Origin: Verrucomicrobiia bacterium
Lineage (GTDB): Bacteria > Verrucomicrobiota > Verrucomicrobiia > Verrucomicrobiales > Akkermansiaceae
Length of the DNA: 53,676 nt
Reading direction: 5' to 3'
NCBI GenBank assembly: GCA_030431475.1
Contig: JAUIJD010000031.1
Coordinates: forward strand, 1-53,676
Of the stretch, positions 50,638 through 53,676 are shown piece by piece. The notes under the pieces were generated by a model that ran no database searches, was not told where the DNA came from, and worked only from the letters and a program-made list of their open reading frames with translations. The position numbers were made by a program, and so were the translations under genes. The first letter of the stretch is position 1. Every line of letters starts with the position of its first letter.

Positions 50638-52745
50638 AGCCCGCCTTCTTCCTCTCGCCCTCGTCCGTCGATGTCGGGCTGACCACCGTCTCGCTCGGCC
50701 TCGGTCGCGCGCTGCAGCGCCGCGGCGTCTCCGTCGCCTTCGTCAAGCCGATCGCCCAGCAGCGGGCCGACGCTTCGGAGGGCGAGCTCTCGGCCGCCTA
50801 CGCGGAAAGCGCCCTCGGCATCCGGCCCGCCGAGCCGATCCCCTACGCCGAGGCCGCCCGCCAACTCCACGACGGCAAGGTGCAGGACCTGATGGAACGC
50901 ATCATCGAGGTCTTCGAAACCTCCACCCGCGAAGCGGACGTCGCCGTGGTCGAGGGACTCATCGTCAAACAGGCCGACCTGGCCTCGGCCCGCCTCAATC
51001 AGGCCATCGCCCGCGCCCTCGATGCGCGCGTGCTGCTGGTGGACGCCTTCACCGACCCCGACCTCAAGGCCCTGGTGAACCGCCTCCACGCCGCCAGCTC
51101 CAGCTACGGCGGCGTGGAGAGTCAGCGCGTCGTCGGCTGCATCCTCAACAAAGCCCCCGCCGACTGCTGCGGCCCGACGCGGGAGGAATGGCAGGAGACC
51201 CTCGCACGACTGCGCCGCGACATGCCCGACTTCCGTCGGGGCGTGCTCCAGCTTGTCGGCTGCATTCCCACCAACCCGGCCCTGCTCCACTGCCGCACCC
51301 TCGACGTCGCCCGCCACCTCGGGGCCGGGATCGCGACCGAAGGTGAGATTTCGAAACGCCGCGTCACCTCGGTGAAGATGGTCGCCCGCACCGTCCCGAA
51401 CCTCCACGACACCTTCACGCCCGGAGCCCTGCTCCTCACCCCCGCCGACCGTGACGACGTGCTGATGGCGACCTCGCTCGCCGCCATCAAGGGCATCCCC
51501 CTGGCGGGTCTGGTGCTCACCGGCACCGACACCATCACCCCCGATCCCACCGTGCGCGAGCTGTGCTCCCCGGCGGCCGACTCGGGACTCCCCATCCTGC
51601 TGGCCGAGGGCAGCAGCTACCGGGTCGTGACCGCGGTCGGTCAGCTCAACACCGAGATCCCGGCCGACGACCACGAACGACTCGAGGCCACCCTCGACTT
51701 CATCGCCCGCCACCTCGACTGCGAATGGCTGATCAACGAAGGCATCGACCAGCAACTCGAGGTCCGCCTTTCGCCGCCGGCCTTCCGCTTCCGGCTGGCC
51801 GAGCGAGCCCGGGCGGCAAACCGACGCATCCTGCTCCCCGAGGGCGACGAGCCCCGGACCATCGCCGCCGCCGTGAGCTGCCACCAGCGCGGCATCGCCC
51901 GATGCGTCCTGATGGGAGATCCCGAGGAAGTCCGGTCCAAGGCCGCCGGCCTCGAGATCCCTCCGGAAATCGAGATTCTCGACCCCGCCCGGTTCCGCGA
52001 CCGCTACGTCGGCCCCCTCGCCGAAATGCGCCGGCACAAGGGACTCACCGAGTCGATGGCGGCCGAGCTCCTCGAGGACAATGTCTACCTCGCAACCGTC
52101 ATGCTCGCGCTCGACGAGGCCGACGGCATGGTGTCGGGCGCCGTCCACTCCACCGCGTCGACCATCCGCCCCGCTCTCCAGCTCATCGGCACCTCGCCGG
52201 AGGCCAGGGTGGTCTCCTCCGTCTTCTTCATGTGCCTGCCCGATCAGGTGCTCGTCTACGGTGACTGCGCGGTGAATCCGAACCCCGATGCCGAGACCCT
52301 GGCCGATATCGCGCTCCGCAGCGCGGAAAGCGCCGAGACCTTCGGGATCACACCCCGTGTGGCGATGATCAGCTACAGCACCGGCGAATCGGCCGGAGGC
52401 AGCGAAGTCGAGAAGGTTCGCACCGCCACCCGCCTCGCCCGCGAGGCCCGGCCCGACCTGCTCATCGACGGGCCGCTCCAGTACGACGCCGCCGCCATCC
52501 CCGAGATCGCCAGGAGCAAGGCCCCGGACAGCCCGGTCGCCGGCAACGCCACCGTCTTCATCTTCCCCGACCTCAACACCGGCAACACCACCTACAAGGC
52601 CGTCCAGCGCTCGGCCAAGGTGGTCTCCGTCGGCCCCATGCTGCAGGGCCTCCGCAAGCCGGTGAACGACCTGTCCCGCGGCGCGCTGGTGGATGACATC
52701 ATCTACACCATCGCCCTCACCGCCGCCCAAGCCGTCGAGCGATAG
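50634..52745 (+). CDS. pta: Phosphate acetyltransferase, full-length
   Basis: 703-residue three-domain Pta: N-terminal P-loop-like regulatory domain ('KPAFFLSPSSVDVGLTTVSL'), middle DRTGG domain (about 230-340), and C-terminal catalytic PTA domain (about 390-700) with 'RILLPEGDEPRTIAAAVSC', 'DEADGMVSGAVHSTASTIRP', 'VAMISYSTGESAGGSEVEKV', 'DGPLQYDAAAIPEIA' and 'FPDLNTGNTTYKAVQR'. It makes acetyl-CoA + Pi from acetyl-P and vice versa with AckA. Domain layout and length are those of E. coli Pta. A triple hairpin cluster begins right after the stop. Confidence 0.98.
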   Translation: MKPAFFLSPSSVDVGLTTVSLGLGRALQRRGVSVAFVKPIAQQRADASEGELSAAYAESALGIRPAEPIPYAEAARQLHDGKVQDLMERIIEVFETSTREADVAVVEGLIVKQADLASARLNQAIARALDARVLLVDAFTDPDLKALVNRLHAASSSYGGVESQRVVGCILNKAPADCCGPTREEWQETLARLRRDMPDFRRGVLQLVGCIPTNPALLHCRTLDVARHLGAGIATEGEISKRRVTSVKMVARTVPNLHDTFTPGALLLTPADRDDVLMATSLAAIKGIPLAGLVLTGTDTITPDPTVRELCSPAADSGLPILLAEGSSYRVVTAVGQLNTEIPADDHERLEATLDFIARHLDCEWLINEGIDQQLEVRLSPPAFRFRLAERARAANRRILLPEGDEPRTIAAAVSCHQRGIARCVLMGDPEEVRSKAAGLEIPPEIEILDPARFRDRYVGPLAEMRRHKGLTESMAAELLEDNVYLATVMLALDEADGMVSGAVHSTASTIRPALQLIGTSPEARVVSSVFFMCLPDQVLVYGDCAVNPNPDAETLADIALRSAESAETFGITPRVAMISYSTGESAGGSEVEKVRTATRLAREARPDLLIDGPLQYDAAAIPEIARSKAPDSPVAGNATVFIFPDLNTGNTTYKAVQRSAKVVSVGPMLQGLRKPVNDLSRGALVDDIIYTIALTAAQAVER

Positions 52746-52750
52746 GTGGC

Positions 52751-52826
52751 GCAAAGCTCCAGCTTTGCGAGAGATTCGCAAACCTCCAGGTTTGCCTGAA
52801 GGGAGGTCAGACACTCCTGTCTGACC
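52751..52826. repeat. Cluster of three palindromic hairpins after pta
   Basis: GCAAAGCTCCAGCTTTGC (52751-52768), GCAAACCTCCAGGTTTGC (52778-52795) and GGTCAGACACTCCTGTCTGACC (52805-52826) follow the pta stop at once. All have CTCC-type apical loops, so they look like related copies of a small palindrome; they may act as terminator or mRNA stabiliser. Confidence 0.8.
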
Positions 52827-53299
52827 GCGGAGCCCAAGCACCGGGGTGCGATCCGCCTTCGTCCCCGTCGGCGCGACAGGGTAGGCGCGCGCGGTCCCTT
52901 TCCGATGTCCGTTCCTGGAGCTAGACTCCAGACTTGGCGGGCGACTCGGTTTACAGTCTGCTTCATGCCATGCAGTTCCTTCCCGCCTTCGGAGGTCCGC
53001 AGCAGTGCCTGCGCCTGTTCGTCGAGACCTTTACCTGCCGCTCCCGCGACGAGGTCATCCGCACCATGGCGCCGCGCCGCTTATGCGTCTGGCGCATCAC
53101 CGGTGGCCCGGGTCGCTGGAGGCCCGCGTTTCGCCTACCCGGCAGGAAAGACACTCTGCGCTGCCACGAACCCTCCACCTCCGTCTGGCTCGGCGTCGAG
53201 CGCCCGCCCCGGACCCCGCACCCCACGATCACTGCCAAACGCGCCCTTGATATCAAACCCGGGAACCCTTGGCTTGATAAAGCGGCAAACAAATTAGTG
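52827..53299. other. Intergenic region with a GC shift
   Basis: About 470 bases with no convincing gene. An open frame runs from 52934 through it, but the product is unlike any family and rich in Arg/Pro/Cys as shadow frames are. GC falls sharply from about 53250 on. Confidence 0.5.
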
Positions 53300-53575
53300 A
53301 TGGGCCTTGCAGCAACAGGCGCATTAGCGGCAATGACGGGAGAAAGCACGGGTGCGGTCATGTTAACGCCAACAACTACCGAACTTATTTTCAACGGATT
53401 GCAGGGTGCTGTTATCGATCCTTCTTCAGGTTACAACTCCATTAGCGATGGTGGAGATCGATATGTTAAAGCGACTTCAAGCGGCACTTCAACTCCTCAA
53501 GTTTTTACAAGCGGTGCGAATGACGCAGGCTTCCATTCATCGTCTGCCTCACTAGTGTCCAAAACAGGGAATTGA
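53300..53575 (+). pseudogene. Truncated secreted-protein gene, foreign-looking
   Basis: About 91 codons in sequence of markedly lower GC than the rest of the window. The product begins with a signal-like 'MGLAATGALAAMTGESTGA' and continues with a Thr/Ser/Gly-rich text ('TPTTTELIFNGLQGAV', 'SSGYNSISDGGDRYVKATSS') typical of the start of a large secreted beta-rich protein. It stops at 53575, four bases before the left hairpin of an insertion sequence, so I read it as cut by that insertion (inference). The start could be an adjacent GTG at 53297. Confidence 0.5.
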
Positions 53576-53578
53576 AGG

Positions 53579-53642
53579 GGCCTCCTTGAAGGAGTGGAAT
53601 CGGGGTGAAATGAATACCAAAACACACCCCGACAAGGAGGCC
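53579..53642 (+). promoter_or_regulatory. Hairpin sequestering the transposase ribosome-binding site
   Basis: Outer arms GGCCTCCTTG (53579-53588) and CAAGGAGGCC (53633-53642) plus inner arms CGGGGTG (53601-53607) and CACCCCG (53625-53631). The outer right arm contains AAGGAGG, the ribosome-binding site for the ATG at 53647. Confidence 0.75.
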
Positions 53643-53646
53643 TGAG

Positions 53647-53676
53647 ATGAATCTATCGACCTCCAGCCTCTTCAGC
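53647..53676 (+). CDS. Transposase start, cut by the window end
   Basis: Ten codons are visible (MNLSTSSLFS) after a near-perfect Shine-Dalgarno AAGGAGG at 53634-53640, unlike most genes here. The upstream protective hairpin and the abrupt break in the preceding gene point to an insertion sequence. The family cannot be assigned from ten residues. Confidence 0.5.
   Translation, partial: MNLSTSSLFS

Noticed and set aside
52934-53575. 213-codon open frame at the right end
   Set aside because: The first ~120 codons are in GC-rich sequence with shadow-like Arg/Pro composition and cross a sharp GC change; only the part from 53300 looks like a real gene start.

Overview
The window is high-GC bacterial chromosome and most likely comes from a Verrucomicrobiae-type bacterium (Luteolibacter/Haloferula/Rubritalea-like). 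The grounds are inference from style: secreted proteins end in 'DGDGIPDLVEYGLG'-type tails, there is a REP-associated tyrosine transposase of the type common in that group, a lysine-rich H1-like tail, palindromic REP-like intergenic repeats, and very few genes have a Shine-Dalgarno sequence. No 16S or 23S gene is present to confirm this.

Layout. 0.2-2.5 kb: OmpR/CpxA-type two-component system on the minus strand. 2.6-5.1 kb: translationally coupled PGM1-like ATP-grasp ligase and M20 peptidase. 5.1-8.4 kb: di-haem peroxidase, a 49-residue lipoprotein and an MFS transporter. 8.5-14.4 kb: orphan pseudopilin, small unknown genes, TatD-like hydrolase, YegP-like protein, HI0933-type flavoprotein and an RlmI-like rRNA methyltransferase. 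14.4-16.15 kb: no protein gene; instead a roughly 1.06-kb candidate structured RNA on the minus strand with a strong sigma70 promoter, an rrn-like boxB/boxA leader and a strong intrinsic terminator. 16.2-22.2 kb: Ski2-like helicase (DUF3516) and SMC. 22.4-29.1 kb: Ldh-family dehydrogenase, then a minus-strand block of dodecin, a repeat lipoprotein, a nine-haem-motif cytochrome and a HAF-repeat protein, with a His-rich small protein upstream. 29.2-33.5 kb: ribBA-ribH-nusB and an AI-2E family permease. 33.57-34.12 kb: decayed REP/RAYT element. 34.2-43.8 kb: secreted cyclophilin, Na+/Ca2+ exchanger, leuB, DUF429 protein, fabH, POT peptide transporter with an inserted GspG-like segment, TatD DNase, LysM lipoprotein and a thioredoxin-like protein. 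43.9-47.8 kb: BlaI-type repressor fused to a histone-H1-like tail, tRNA-Val(GAC), SirB1-like protein, stand-alone Pta and HisJ-type phosphatase. 48-52.7 kb: phosphodiesterase-like protein, then coupled ackA-pta. 52.7-53.68 kb: hairpin cluster, a drop in GC, a truncated secreted-protein gene and the left edge of an insertion sequence whose transposase start is cut by the window end.

How parts fit together. RibBA and RibH make the riboflavin precursor. NusB is the boxA-binding antitermination factor and the window also holds a boxA-led non-coding transcript. AckA, the full-length Pta and a second Pta interconvert acetyl-CoA and acetate. LeuB, HisJ and FabH are housekeeping biosynthesis. Accessory features (REP elements, 3'-end palindromes, heptamer tandem repeats, the insertion sequence) lie almost entirely between genes. 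The least explained object is the 1.06-kb RNA locus at 14.63-15.73 kb.
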